From Thermosporothrix hazakensis (GTDB lineage Bacteria > Chloroflexota > Ktedonobacteria > Ktedonobacterales > Ktedonobacteraceae), in NCBI RefSeq assembly GCF_003253565.1, contig NZ_QKUF01000012.1, forward strand, positions 1 through 64,000: DNA of 64,000 nt. The letters are read 5' to 3'. Under the pieces are notes generated by a model. That model made no database searches. It was not told the DNA's origin and saw only the letters and a list, made by a program, of their open reading frames with translations. Made by a program: the position numbers and the translations under genes. Below are positions 1 to 7,681 of the stretch, one piece after another. Within the stretch, counting starts at the first letter, position 1. The number at the start of each line of letters is the position of its first letter.

Positions 1-245
1 CGGGAGATGGCAGCCCACGCCCGATCAGCGGCAGCTTGCCGGGCCTGCGAGTTGAGGGAGAGCGCAAAAGGGAACTGTCTGGCCAGCACAGCGCAATACC
101 GCTGCAGATCATTCCTGGAGACGCCACGTGCATCCATCCAGAGGCGCAGGCATTTGTTGCGAATGAATTGGGTGGTGCGGATGGCTTCCTCGATGGCGGC
201 GAATTGCGCCTTCGACCCATCGAGCTTGTATTCGTAGATCAGCAT
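1..245 (-). CDS. tnpB: IS200/IS605-type TnpB, N-terminal part, cut by window edge
   Basis: The reverse strand from the ATG at 245 stays open to base 1 and encodes about 81 residues starting MLIYEYKLDGSKAQFAAI. The residues that follow include an IRTTQFIRNKCLRLW stretch, which is the typical N-terminus of TnpB/OrfB of IS200/IS605 elements (RNA-guided nuclease, ancestor of Cas12). The start is supported by a GGAG about 9 bases upstream. The catalytic RuvC-like and zinc-finger parts would lie outside the window, so whether the protein is intact cannot be judged. No tnpA (Y1 transposase) is visible upstream, so this may be an IS1341-like tnpB-only element. Confidence 0.8.
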   Translation of the reverse strand, partial: MLIYEYKLDGSKAQFAAIEEAIRTTQFIRNKCLRLWMDARGVSRNDLQRYCAVLARQFPFALSLNSQARQAAADRAWAAIS

Positions 246-375
246 CCCTTGCTCCTTGTTCGTCCTCACTATCTTCGCGTATCCTAACACAACGATTGTC
301 TTCTGTCAAGCGAAGGGGAACGTTCTGCCTCTGCTAGCTTCCTGCGCCATCCATCCCCTTGGCTGAAGCTAGGGG
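1..375 (-). mobile_element. Left end of an IS200/IS605-like element (partial)
   Basis: Upstream of tnpB lies about 90 bases without a gene, then imperfect palindromes at 334-341/365-372 (CTAGCTTC/GAAGCTAG, perfect 8-base stem) and CCCCTT/AGGGG around 355-375. Subterminal hairpins of this kind are how IS200/IS605 ends are recognised by the Y1 transposase. The exact boundary is inferred, not demonstrated. Confidence 0.5.
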
Positions 376-594
376 CCTTCTGCCGCTTTTTGGTAACTCC
401 TTTGCCGTATACAGCAGCACATGATAGGGCAGTTTCGCCGCCTCCTGCTGCACTCGATCGCTTTCCAGAATCTTTGCCGTATCCTTGATAAAAATATCCA
501 TTGCCCTCGCACTGCCCGCAGGCAGGAAAAGGCGTATCAGGAGAAAGACAGGGAAAAGAAAGAGAAATAATTTTGACAGGCGGAACCCGCCCAT
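334..594 (-). CDS. Short secreted protein, TPM-like N-terminus, probably truncated by the IS end
   Basis: An 86-residue product starts at the ATG at 594, which has a very good AGGAGG eight bases upstream. Residues 1-30 form a signal peptide or anchor (long Leu/Phe run ending near AGSARA). Next come an IKDTAKILESD segment and a VLLYTAKELPKSG segment. They resemble the first beta-alpha-beta of TPM-domain (YgcG/Psb32-like) proteins, which are normally over 200 residues. The last 15 or so residues run into the palindromic IS end and look foreign. My reading is a TPM-type envelope protein interrupted by insertion. The family match is weak. It lies 65 bases downstream of the peptidase gene on the same strand. 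Confidence 0.5.
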   Translation of the reverse strand: MGGFRLSKLFLFLFPVFLLIRLFLPAGSARAMDIFIKDTAKILESDRVQQEAAKLPYHVLLYTAKELPKSGRRPLASAKGMDGAGS

Positions 595-658
595 AGTGTT
601 TGCCTCCTGACAGAAGAGAAAAGAGGAGCTCGCTGGCCCCCCTCTTCTCACAATATCA

Positions 659-2443
659 TCACTTCTTCATGTCTTTCAGCATGGCTGTAAGGACATCATA
701 CAGCCTGCTGGTATTGGGCGAGCCAAGCCCGGTCGTGAAATCCCAACCCGGACCGGCTTTATAGTACAGGTTATCGCCCTCAACGATATCGTAGAAAGCA
801 GGATCTCCGCCGCTCTTACTGGCTGCCTGGTAGAGTGTCGAGGGGCCGTAGAAGAAGTAACCGGTATTATGGGCCAGCGCCTGATTGATCACGGCAAAGG
901 TGGCAGCCCAGATCGGCGTAGCTGCGCTGGTACCGAAGCCGGTGTACCACTGCCCATGATAATGAATGGCAAGATTGGTTGCTGCCGCAGCCACATCGGG
1001 CAACTGGCGGCTACCGTTCGACTGCTTGTTCTGGACCCCGGCTCCCTGCTGCCATTTTGGACGGTCAAAGAGCGTGCTCAGGCCACCACCGGAGCCCCAG
1101 GTATTCTTACAGGCCGCTGGATCAGGATTCGGGTCACGCCATGTCACCTCGCTTGCGCGGCCATTTCCGTTCGAGGTAAGCTGCGTGCCGCCAACCGCGA
1201 TCGCCCAGGGCACCGAAGCCGGAAAAATCACATCCAGCTTATCATATTTTGACATACTCCCATATGCGCCGCAATCGCCGCTGATGACGAAAACGCTCAT
1301 ATGGTTAACCTGTGTCAGGGTGCGAATGGCCTCCGTTTCGGCGTCAATCTGGCTCTGCACTACCTGCGCCTCAGCAGACCCCCAACTCAGCGAGACCATT
1401 TGAATATTCTTATCCTGTTCGCTGTCCTCGCTGATCTGATTCAGCACGTTTGCCATCGCATAGCCGGTATTTCGCGACTGGTACACCTTGATATCCGCGT
1501 CAGGAGCCAGACCGGCGATCATCTCGATATCCATCACCGTCTCGAAACCGTAATCGGCATCATGTGAGCTCTCATGGTCAGGAGCCGGTCCAACCGTGGT
1601 CACGGTCAGCTTGCCCCGATAGCCAACACAGTCAAGATACGGCCTGACATCATCGGGATTGAAGGGCTCAAACTCGGGCAGGTAGATGGTGACCCCCTTA
1701 CCAGTCCAGCCGTTCTGATAAAAGCCTGCAAGCCCATAGGCGCCTGCAACCGTGTTCCAATTCACGATTTCGGGCGGAACATCACAGCCTGCCTGGTTCT
1801 TCTGTAACTGCTTCGCCGATAGAGGTTTGAACTGCTTCAATGAAGCCGACTTTTGAGGAGCCTGACTGAAATCTTCCAGGCCGGTAATAGCGACAACACG
1901 GTCAAGAATAAATTTGGGGATCATCGGGTCTTTTTCGGGTGCGAAGAACTTCTTCCCGTTCAGCTCGCGATAGACGAACTTCGTTTGCAGCAGGTTCCCC
2001 AGAGAACCCGTCTTCGTTTTGACTTTCAGCGTGGTGTGCAGCTTTCCAAGCTCTAAGGTTGCATTATCAACGCCGAAATATTGCTTTACCAGCGCATAAT
2101 CTTCATCGCTAATGCCAAGCTTTTTCGCCTCTTTGTCAAGGTCAACAGAGTCGCCGGGCTTGCCCTTGCCATCACCTCCGATCTCATCCAGAACCTTATC
2201 ATCGGTCTTGAACATCACGGTGATATCAATCGGTGTGTCGGCAGGCACATCGCCCACAACAGGCGCTTTTTTTGCCTCGGGAGGCAGGCCGATATCATAC
2301 GCAACACGCTGAAACTCAGGGTTCGGTGTTGGCTTTGGCTGATTGCTCTGGTCGCCCTCTCCACAGGCTGCCAGCAGTGGAACCAGCAGCACGAACAGCA
2401 GGAGCAAACCGGGCCACCGGAACAGATGCCCTTTTTGTCGCAT
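659..2443 (-). CDS. S53 (sedolisin/kumamolisin-like) serine-carboxyl peptidase, lipoprotein
   Basis: This 594-residue protein begins with a lipoprotein signal (lipobox LLAAC, cleavage before Cys at about residue 27). A pro-kumamolisin activation domain of roughly 170 residues follows, then the S53 catalytic domain. The Glu and Asp of the triad are visible in GFETVMDIEM, the oxyanion Asp in SGDCGAYG, and the nucleophile in GFGTSAATP near residue 506. The C-terminal calcium site region (YDIVEGDN and GWDFTTGLGSPN) is present, so the enzyme should be active, secreted and probably self-processing at acidic pH. The ATG at 2443 is preferred over more upstream starts because AAGGGGG precedes it and the signal peptide then begins correctly. 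It is probably exported for protein degradation. Confidence 0.93.
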   Translation of the reverse strand: MRQKGHLFRWPGLLLLFVLLVPLLAACGEGDQSNQPKPTPNPEFQRVAYDIGLPPEAKKAPVVGDVPADTPIDITVMFKTDDKVLDEIGGDGKGKPGDSVDLDKEAKKLGISDEDYALVKQYFGVDNATLELGKLHTTLKVKTKTGSLGNLLQTKFVYRELNGKKFFAPEKDPMIPKFILDRVVAITGLEDFSQAPQKSASLKQFKPLSAKQLQKNQAGCDVPPEIVNWNTVAGAYGLAGFYQNGWTGKGVTIYLPEFEPFNPDDVRPYLDCVGYRGKLTVTTVGPAPDHESSHDADYGFETVMDIEMIAGLAPDADIKVYQSRNTGYAMANVLNQISEDSEQDKNIQMVSLSWGSAEAQVVQSQIDAETEAIRTLTQVNHMSVFVISGDCGAYGSMSKYDKLDVIFPASVPWAIAVGGTQLTSNGNGRASEVTWRDPNPDPAACKNTWGSGGGLSTLFDRPKWQQGAGVQNKQSNGSRQLPDVAAAATNLAIHYHGQWYTGFGTSAATPIWAATFAVINQALAHNTGYFFYGPSTLYQAASKSGGDPAFYDIVEGDNLYYKAGPGWDFTTGLGSPNTSRLYDVLTAMLKDMKK

Positions 2444-2642
2444 GGGAACCCCCTTGATTTTCTTTCTTCCCTGAAATACGGAGGTCAAAGAGACGCCCGT
2501 ACTCTTGTCGCAGCATAACACCCTTGCGGCAGACAGGCTGTTAGGCAGTTAACAGAATGCGCGCTTTGACACGTTCTTCTCGGGAACTCCCATTATAGCA
2601 GACAAAGGGACATCACAGAATGCTCACAAAATGAGCCCGGTT

Positions 2643-3095
2643 TCATGATATTTCTATAAGCTTTTGCTCAAAAAGCTGTTCATACATCTCACGATCCTGA
2701 ATAAGGTCTGCAAGCGTATAGTTATCCAGTACCCGAAAGAAGGCGGCCATTGCTTCCTGGAAAACTCCCCGCAACTGGCAGACCGGCGAGAGCAGACAGC
2801 GGTTTGTTTGCTGATGAAAGCATTCAACAATGTAAAAATCTTCCTCTGTCATGCGAACCAACGCCCCGATATTGATTTCTTCCGGCTTCTTCTTCAATCG
2901 AAGCCCGCCTTTATGACCCCGAATCGTCTCAATATATTCCAGTTTTCCCAGCTTATGCACGATTTTCATTAAATGATTCTGCGATATTGCATATACTGTC
3001 GCGATTTCCTGGATATTCGCTAACTTCCCTTCAGGAAGACAGGAAAGATACAGTAAGGTTCGCAACGCGTAATCTGTTTGGTACGTCAGTCGCAT
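2643..3095 (-). CDS. nsrR: Rrf2-family nitric-oxide-sensing repressor NsrR
   Basis: This 150-residue Rrf2 protein has an N-terminal winged helix. It carries the NsrR/Rrf2 recognition region (SQNHLMKIVHKLG) and the wing IRGHKGGLRL. The iron-sulfur ligands are present as C92, C100 and C106, with D8 in TDYALR as in characterised NsrR [4Fe-4S] proteins. The C-terminus keeps the DNYTLADL motif typical of NsrR. It is transcribed divergently from the flavohaemoglobin gene, the classical NsrR target, with an NsrR-like operator between them. Nitrosylation of the cluster should relieve repression. Spacing of the cysteines (7 and 5 residues between) is slightly wider than in Streptomyces NsrR. Confidence 0.9.
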   Translation of the reverse strand: MRLTYQTDYALRTLLYLSCLPEGKLANIQEIATVYAISQNHLMKIVHKLGKLEYIETIRGHKGGLRLKKKPEEINIGALVRMTEEDFYIVECFHQQTNRCLLSPVCQLRGVFQEAMAAFFRVLDNYTLADLIQDREMYEQLFEQKLIEIS

Positions 3096-3236
3096 TCCTT
3101 TTCATTTGCTCCCTTATTTCTTTATAAAGCATCTTCTCATGTTGAATACAGGCTTTTCCTCTTCACACCCGTTTGCAGTGCCGCCAGCCATTCAATGATC
3201 ACTATTATACGTTTCTGGTTTCATTCTTTCTACCCC

Positions 3237-3266
3237 TTGCATCAGCTTATCAAAATGCGATATAGT
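3237..3266 (+). promoter_or_regulatory. Candidate promoter of hmp
   Basis: TTGCAT (3237-3242) and TATAGT (3261-3266) are separated by 18 bases and lie just ahead of the NsrR-like palindrome and about 50 bases before the hmp start. A repressor bound at the palindrome would block the early transcribed region. Confidence 0.5.
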
Positions 3267-3275
3267 TTCGATTGT

Positions 3276-3298
3276 AAGATATATATAAGATACATCTT
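3276..3298 (+). promoter_or_regulatory. NsrR-like operator
   Basis: A 23-base partial palindrome begins AAGAT at 3276 and ends ATCTT at 3298. Its right half AAGATACATCTT matches the 11-1-11 NsrR box known from enterobacteria (AAGATGCATTT, one base, then the inverse). It sits between a promoter-like element and hmp, and nsrR is the divergent neighbour. The assignment rests on sequence similarity and context only. Confidence 0.7.
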
Positions 3299-3316
3299 TA
3301 GAAAGGACTCAGAGAC

Positions 3317-4558
3317 ATGGCCTTACAGAGAGAAGAGATCCAACTTGTTGCATCACTTGTCCCTGTCTTGAAAGCACACGGGTCAGAGATTACGACTCGT
3401 TTCTATAACATGATGTTTACAGCACATCCTGAGCTTTTGAATATCTTCAACCATTCGAACCAGCGCGATGGTCTCCAGCAGCAGGCACTGGCAAGCTCCG
3501 TCTATGCCGCAGCCGCGCATATCGACAACCTGGATGCTATCGAGCCTGTCGTGCAGCATATCGCGCATAAGCATTGCAGCCTGAATGTACAGCCCGAGCA
3601 TTATCCGATTGTTGGCAAGTATCTCACGTTGGCTCTCAAAGACGTTCTGGGAAATGCCGTCACCCCTGAGGTTGAGCGCGTCTGGCTCAAGGCCTATGAT
3701 GTCATCGCTGATTACTTCATTCGGATGGAGCAGGATATTTACCGCTCGGTTGCCGGGAGCAAGGGCGGCTGGACCGGCTTTCGCCCGTTCATCATTCGCC
3801 GCAAGGTCCAGGAGTGCACAGACATTCTCTCGCTCACCCTGGAGCCAGAGGACGGCCAGCCGATCATGACGCATCAGCCCGGGCAGTACATTACCGTCAA
3901 AGTGCAGAAAGATGGCTACAGCCACCTGCGCCAGTATAGCCTGATCTCGGCTCCCGGAAAATCCTATTATCGCATCGGGGTAAAGCTGGAACGCGACAAC
4001 ACTGAAAAAGCCGGTATTGTCTCTTCCTCACTGCATTACGATTTCAATGAGGGTGATCGCATCGAGATCAGTGCCCCCTATGGCGCCTTCACGCTTGATC
4101 CCCATGCCTCCACAGACGTGCTGCTGCTGGCCGGTGGCGTGGGCATTACGCCGCTGCTTGGCATGGCACGAGCGATCGCTGAAGAGAACCCGGGACGCCG
4201 GGTCACGCTCTTACATGCCGTACGCGAAAAAGCCTATCATGCCTTCGGTGAGGAAATCAACGAGCTGGTCGCCGCACATCCCTCGTTCTCGGCCACGACG
4301 CTCTATGAACGCTGCACCGACGCAGATCGACAGGCCGGCATCACAGCGGGACGCATCACGCTCGACTGGCTTCGGGAGCATGCTGGACAGCATATGGATG
4401 TCTACCTCTGTGGGCCACGCCCCTTTATGACGGCGGTCCTTTCGATGTTGCAGGAGATCAACCACCCTGCGTCACAGATTCACCTGGAAGTCTTTGGCCC
4501 TGCCCTCTCGTTCCCGCAACCCGAAGCACCCTGCAAGACAACATCGTCTGTACACTAG
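3317..4558 (+). CDS. hmp: Flavohaemoglobin, nitric oxide dioxygenase
   Basis: This 413-residue protein converts NO plus O2 to nitrate using NAD(P)H. The globin domain (about 1-140) has Tyr30 (B10), Phe44 (CD1), Gln54 (E7) and proximal His86 in HIAHKHCSL. The FAD domain (about 155-260) has RQYSLISAP, and the NAD domain has LLAGGVGITPLLGM and YLCGPRPFM. Length and domain order are those of E. coli Hmp. The gene starts 19 bases after the NsrR-like palindrome, behind an AAAGGACTCAG Shine-Dalgarno region. It is a cytoplasmic enzyme and is presumably induced by NO through NsrR. Confidence 0.96.
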   Translation: MALQREEIQLVASLVPVLKAHGSEITTRFYNMMFTAHPELLNIFNHSNQRDGLQQQALASSVYAAAAHIDNLDAIEPVVQHIAHKHCSLNVQPEHYPIVGKYLTLALKDVLGNAVTPEVERVWLKAYDVIADYFIRMEQDIYRSVAGSKGGWTGFRPFIIRRKVQECTDILSLTLEPEDGQPIMTHQPGQYITVKVQKDGYSHLRQYSLISAPGKSYYRIGVKLERDNTEKAGIVSSSLHYDFNEGDRIEISAPYGAFTLDPHASTDVLLLAGGVGITPLLGMARAIAEENPGRRVTLLHAVREKAYHAFGEEINELVAAHPSFSATTLYERCTDADRQAGITAGRITLDWLREHAGQHMDVYLCGPRPFMTAVLSMLQEINHPASQIHLEVFGPALSFPQPEAPCKTTSSVH

Positions 4559-4569
4559 CTCACTTCTCG

Positions 4570-4600
4570 GGAAGCGAGCCCTCTCCGCTCGCTTCCTTCT
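4570..4600 (+). terminator. Terminator after hmp
   Basis: Nine-base stem GGAAGCGAG/CTCGCTTCC (4570-4578 with 4588-4596), followed by TTCT. The U-tract is short, so strength is uncertain. Confidence 0.55.
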
Positions 4601-4698
4601 CCCTCTGGCGCCATCGTCGCCCCTGGCCTACAATAGAGGAATCCTTTTCAACTCTGTAATACAATGTCAGAAATGGCACCAATGCAAAGGAGATCTCT

Positions 4699-5928
4699 AT
4701 GTCCAGCAAGCGCGTCCGTATCCTTGCGATGGGTACGCGTGATGATGTGCAACCATATCTTTCCCTTGCGACCCACCTCAAGCAAGAAGGCTTTCCTGTC
4801 TCGGTTGGCACCACCAACGACCTCAGAAGCTTTGTTGAATCCTACGATCTACGCTGTGTCACGACCGGAAGGCCACTTCAGGAGGTTGTGCGCGAGCTGA
4901 TGCAGCGCGAAGGACGGCAGAACGCCCGCCGGGTCTTCTTTCAGGCGCTGCTCGATACCGCCTACCAGCTCTCGGAAAACACCGATGTGCTGGTCTATTC
5001 GTCCGCAACCACGCTCGCGGCTCCCCATATCGCAGAAAAGCTTCAGGTTCCCGCGATTCCCGCGTTAACGCAGCCTTATTTGACGCCTACTGACGCTTTC
5101 CCGGCTCAGGGAATGCCCGCGCTCCCTCTGGGGCCCGGTTACAACACCTTCTCCTATTCGCTCCTGGATTCGCTGTCCTGGTTCTTTACCCGCTCGCTTA
5201 TTAACAAGTGGCGGCGGAAGTCGCTCGGGCTACGTGCGTATCGGGGAGCGCGTACCCCGTTTGTCGGGCAGCGCCAGAGCGGAGCCCCGATTCTCTATGG
5301 CTTCAGCCCGCTGGTAGTCCCGGCTCATTGGGAGGAGAACGTGCACGTAACCGGCTATTGGTTCCAGCCCGCGCCGCAGAACTGGCAGCCCTCGCGAGAG
5401 CTTGAGCAGTTTCTTGAGCAGGGCCCGCCTGTCCTGATCCATCCCGGCAGCATGCCACCGACCTCCATTCGGCGCATCGTCCGCAGCTTTACCGAAGCGC
5501 TGCAAAAAAGCGGCATCCGCGCTATCTTGATTCAGAACGGCGTCTTTCCGGCAGAGGAGCTTCCCGAGAACGTGCTTGTCAGCGAGCCAGTGCCCTATGA
5601 GTGGTTGCTTCCACGTGTCTCGGCAGCCGTGCACTACGCGGGTTCCTATATCAGCGGGGCCTGCCTGCGTCATGGCGTCCCCTCGCTGACTATCCCCTAT
5701 CGCGTCGATCAGCCCTTCTGGGCCGCTCGCATCGCCGCCCTCGGGGCCGGAATGGAACCGCTTTCCTATCGCAAACTGGATGCCCAGACCCTGATGACCG
5801 CCCTCGAAACGCTGCGCACAGATCAGGCACTCAAGCAGAGAGCAGTCGAGGTGAGCAAGCAGCTACAGCAAGAAGAGGGTGCGGCAGCCGCGGCCCGCCT
5901 GATTGGCGCATACCTCAAGCAATTGTAG
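4699..5928 (+). CDS. GT1-type (UGT/MGT-like) glycosyltransferase with degenerate donor motif
   Basis: This 409-residue protein has a GT-B fold. The N-terminal half opens with RVRILAMGTRDDVQPYLSLA, as in sterol-glucosyl and macrolide glycosyltransferases (start GSRGDVQP-like). The C-terminal half contains VLIHPGSMP and a GVPSLTIPYRVDQPFWAARI block typical of the nucleotide-sugar site (PFxxDQPFWAxR). The preceding signature HHGGAGTT, whose His contacts the diphosphate of the donor, is here VHYAGSYISG, so key glycines are lost. The acceptor is unknown (lipid, sterol or polyketide). Start is supported by AAGGAGATCTCT upstream. Activity may be altered or lost. Confidence 0.8.
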   Translation: MSSKRVRILAMGTRDDVQPYLSLATHLKQEGFPVSVGTTNDLRSFVESYDLRCVTTGRPLQEVVRELMQREGRQNARRVFFQALLDTAYQLSENTDVLVYSSATTLAAPHIAEKLQVPAIPALTQPYLTPTDAFPAQGMPALPLGPGYNTFSYSLLDSLSWFFTRSLINKWRRKSLGLRAYRGARTPFVGQRQSGAPILYGFSPLVVPAHWEENVHVTGYWFQPAPQNWQPSRELEQFLEQGPPVLIHPGSMPPTSIRRIVRSFTEALQKSGIRAILIQNGVFPAEELPENVLVSEPVPYEWLLPRVSAAVHYAGSYISGACLRHGVPSLTIPYRVDQPFWAARIAALGAGMEPLSYRKLDAQTLMTALETLRTDQALKQRAVEVSKQLQQEEGAAAAARLIGAYLKQL

Positions 5929-5934
5929 CCCATG

Positions 5935-5985
5935 CAGGGCCTTCTGCTTCGCCGCTGACAGAAGGTCCTGCTCGTTCTGCTGTTT
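5935..5985 (+). terminator. Terminator after the glycosyltransferase
   Basis: Twelve-base imperfect stem CAGGGCCTTCTG/CAGAAGGTCCTG (5935-5946 with 5959-5970), followed by a pyrimidine-rich tract containing TTTCTTCT. Confidence 0.6.
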
Positions 5986-6160
5986 CTTCTACAAAAACTT
6001 CTTCTGCTGAACTATCTGGTTAATTTTGGCTATATTTCGCACGCTTTCATTGATCGAAGTTGATTTTCGCTGTATGGTGTTACAGAACGCATCAACGCAT
6101 GGCAGGCATACTGAGTTCTGTAGCAAGGATTACCGCAACGCCTGACTTCAGAAAGGAGCA

Positions 6161-6805
6161 ATGTTGAAAGAACATAAGAATGAGAGGACGACCGCGCAAC
6201 AGCAGGGCTTCAAAGGCTTTAAAAAGAGCCACATCCTGCTGACCTGTCTCGCAGCCGTGGTAGTTGCCGCTCTGGGAACCGGGTTCAGCCTCTTCGCATC
6301 GAGAGGGACCCCTGCTCCCACACCAAAGAGCACCGAACCACGCACCACCCATATGACAACCCTGCCCTTCGATATGCCCGATAATCCCGGCGTCAAGATG
6401 CAACAGGACGACACTATCAGCACTGCGGAAAATCTGTTGCCAACGCCGACACCAAGCCCGACGCCAAGTCCATCACCCGAGCCAAGCCCGACACAGGTAC
6501 CCTCTCCAGTCGCAACCACACCACCACCGGTCAGCGGCCCCGAAGGCATCAAATCTATTATTCTCTCGGTTTTCGGCTCCTATGGAGATGCCGCGATCCG
6601 TGTCGCTCAGTGTGAGTCCGGGCTGAATCCAAATGCACAAAATCCGTCCGGCGCTTCAGGACTGTTCCAGATCATGCCGGGCACCTGGGCAGGTACTCCC
6701 TACGCGGGACAGAGTATTTTCGATCCGACCGCAAATGCACAGGCCGCATACTATCTTTTCAAGAACGACGGATACACCTGGAAACAATGGTCCTGTAAAC
6801 CATAA
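6161..6805 (+). CDS. Membrane-anchored lytic transglycosylase-like (SLT/lysozyme fold) protein
   Basis: This 214-residue protein has a cytoplasmic positively charged N-terminus, one membrane segment (about 24-47), a Pro/Thr/Ser-rich wall-spanning linker (about 93-125) and a compact C-terminal lysozyme-like domain. The domain has catalytic Glu152 in RVAQCESGLNPNA followed by GASGLFQIMPGTW, as in small transglycosylases and resuscitation-factor-like muralytic domains. It should cleave peptidoglycan glycan strands outside the membrane. Two cysteines (151 and near the C-terminus) may form a disulfide. It is followed by a strong terminator, so it is monocistronic. The start at 6161 follows AAAGGAGCA. 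Confidence 0.88.
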   Translation: MLKEHKNERTTAQQQGFKGFKKSHILLTCLAAVVVAALGTGFSLFASRGTPAPTPKSTEPRTTHMTTLPFDMPDNPGVKMQQDDTISTAENLLPTPTPSPTPSPSPEPSPTQVPSPVATTPPPVSGPEGIKSIILSVFGSYGDAAIRVAQCESGLNPNAQNPSGASGLFQIMPGTWAGTPYAGQSIFDPTANAQAAYYLFKNDGYTWKQWSCKP

Positions 6806-6852
6806 CGTTCTCATCAACTCCTCCTTGCTTCATGGCGTTTGTTTGTTATGAA

Positions 6853-6887
6853 AGAAGCGCTTGCCCGCCGCGGCGCTTCTTTTTTTC
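6853..6887 (+). terminator. Terminator after the SLT-domain gene
   Basis: Perfect stem AGAAGCGC/GCGCTTCT (6853-6860 with 6873-6880), followed by an uninterrupted T run. Confidence 0.85.
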
Positions 6888-6903
6888 TCTCTGGAGACAT
6901 ACG

Positions 6904-7551
6904 ATGCAGCTTCAAACAACTTCCTATCTTCAACAACTCGACAAATGGCCCGAAGAGGGACGCCACATCCTCGCGCAATATGATGAGCAGTGTGTAGTCG
7001 TCTATCAGGCCTACAAGCCCGCTATCGGCCATTTTGCGGCAACTCATGGCTATTTTGGTGGCGAATTCCGCCTGGAGCGCACGAGCTGGATCAAGCCAAA
7101 CTTTCTCTGGATGATGTATCGCAGCAAATGGGGCACATCGCCACAGCAGGAGGTCGTGCTTGCGATCTCGCTGAAACGCGCCTTCTTTGATGAGCTGCTC
7201 ACGCAAGCGGTTCACTCGTCCTATCGCTCCGACATCTATCCCGATGAGGCCGCATGGTACGAGCAATTACATCACTCTCAGGTCGTCTTGCAATGGGACC
7301 CCGATCATGCTCCGAATGGCGATCGTCTTCCCCGACGCGCTCTACAACTGGGATTACGTGGAAACACGCTTGCCCGTTACGCGAAAGAGGAGATTGCGGC
7401 GATAGAAGATATTTCTGCCTTTGTTGCAGAGCAGCGAGCCTTCGTTCAGGCGAACGCGCTTGCACAGCTTCAGGTGCCTCGTGAACGCGTGTATCCCGCA
7501 CCAACACCTGAGGTAGCCGCACGGCTCAAACTCGATCCCTGGACCCACTAG
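6904..7551 (+). CDS. DUF4291 family protein
   Basis: This 215-residue soluble protein matches the DUF4291 family by its conserved blocks VVYQAYKPAIGHFA, LERTSWIKPNFLWMMYRS and VLQWDPDHAPNG. Function of the family is unknown. I chose the ATG at 6904 (CTGGAG upstream) because the longer reading would start inside the preceding terminator. It is monocistronic, followed by its own terminator. It is highly charged, has no membrane segment or signal, and is probably cytoplasmic. Confidence 0.85.
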   Translation: MQLQTTSYLQQLDKWPEEGRHILAQYDEQCVVVYQAYKPAIGHFAATHGYFGGEFRLERTSWIKPNFLWMMYRSKWGTSPQQEVVLAISLKRAFFDELLTQAVHSSYRSDIYPDEAAWYEQLHHSQVVLQWDPDHAPNGDRLPRRALQLGLRGNTLARYAKEEIAAIEDISAFVAEQRAFVQANALAQLQVPRERVYPAPTPEVAARLKLDPWTH

Positions 7552-7584
7552 CACCGATGGGATCTCCTCTCAAGCGAGCTTCAT

Positions 7585-7610
7585 CCCCTGGCGTACGTCA
7601 GGGGCTTTTT
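7585..7610 (+). terminator. Terminator after DUF4291
   Basis: Stem CCCCTG/CAGGGG (7585-7590 with 7599-7604), followed by CTTTTT. Confidence 0.8.
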
Positions 7611-7681
7611 AATGCATGTCGGATACAGACTTGATACAATTGTATGTGCTGCTTATCAGTTACAGTGAGCAAAAACGTATG

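Noticed and set aside
6148-6552. 134-codon reverse frame rich in Gly and Val
   Set aside because: Antisense of the Pro/Thr/Ser linker of the SLT-domain gene.
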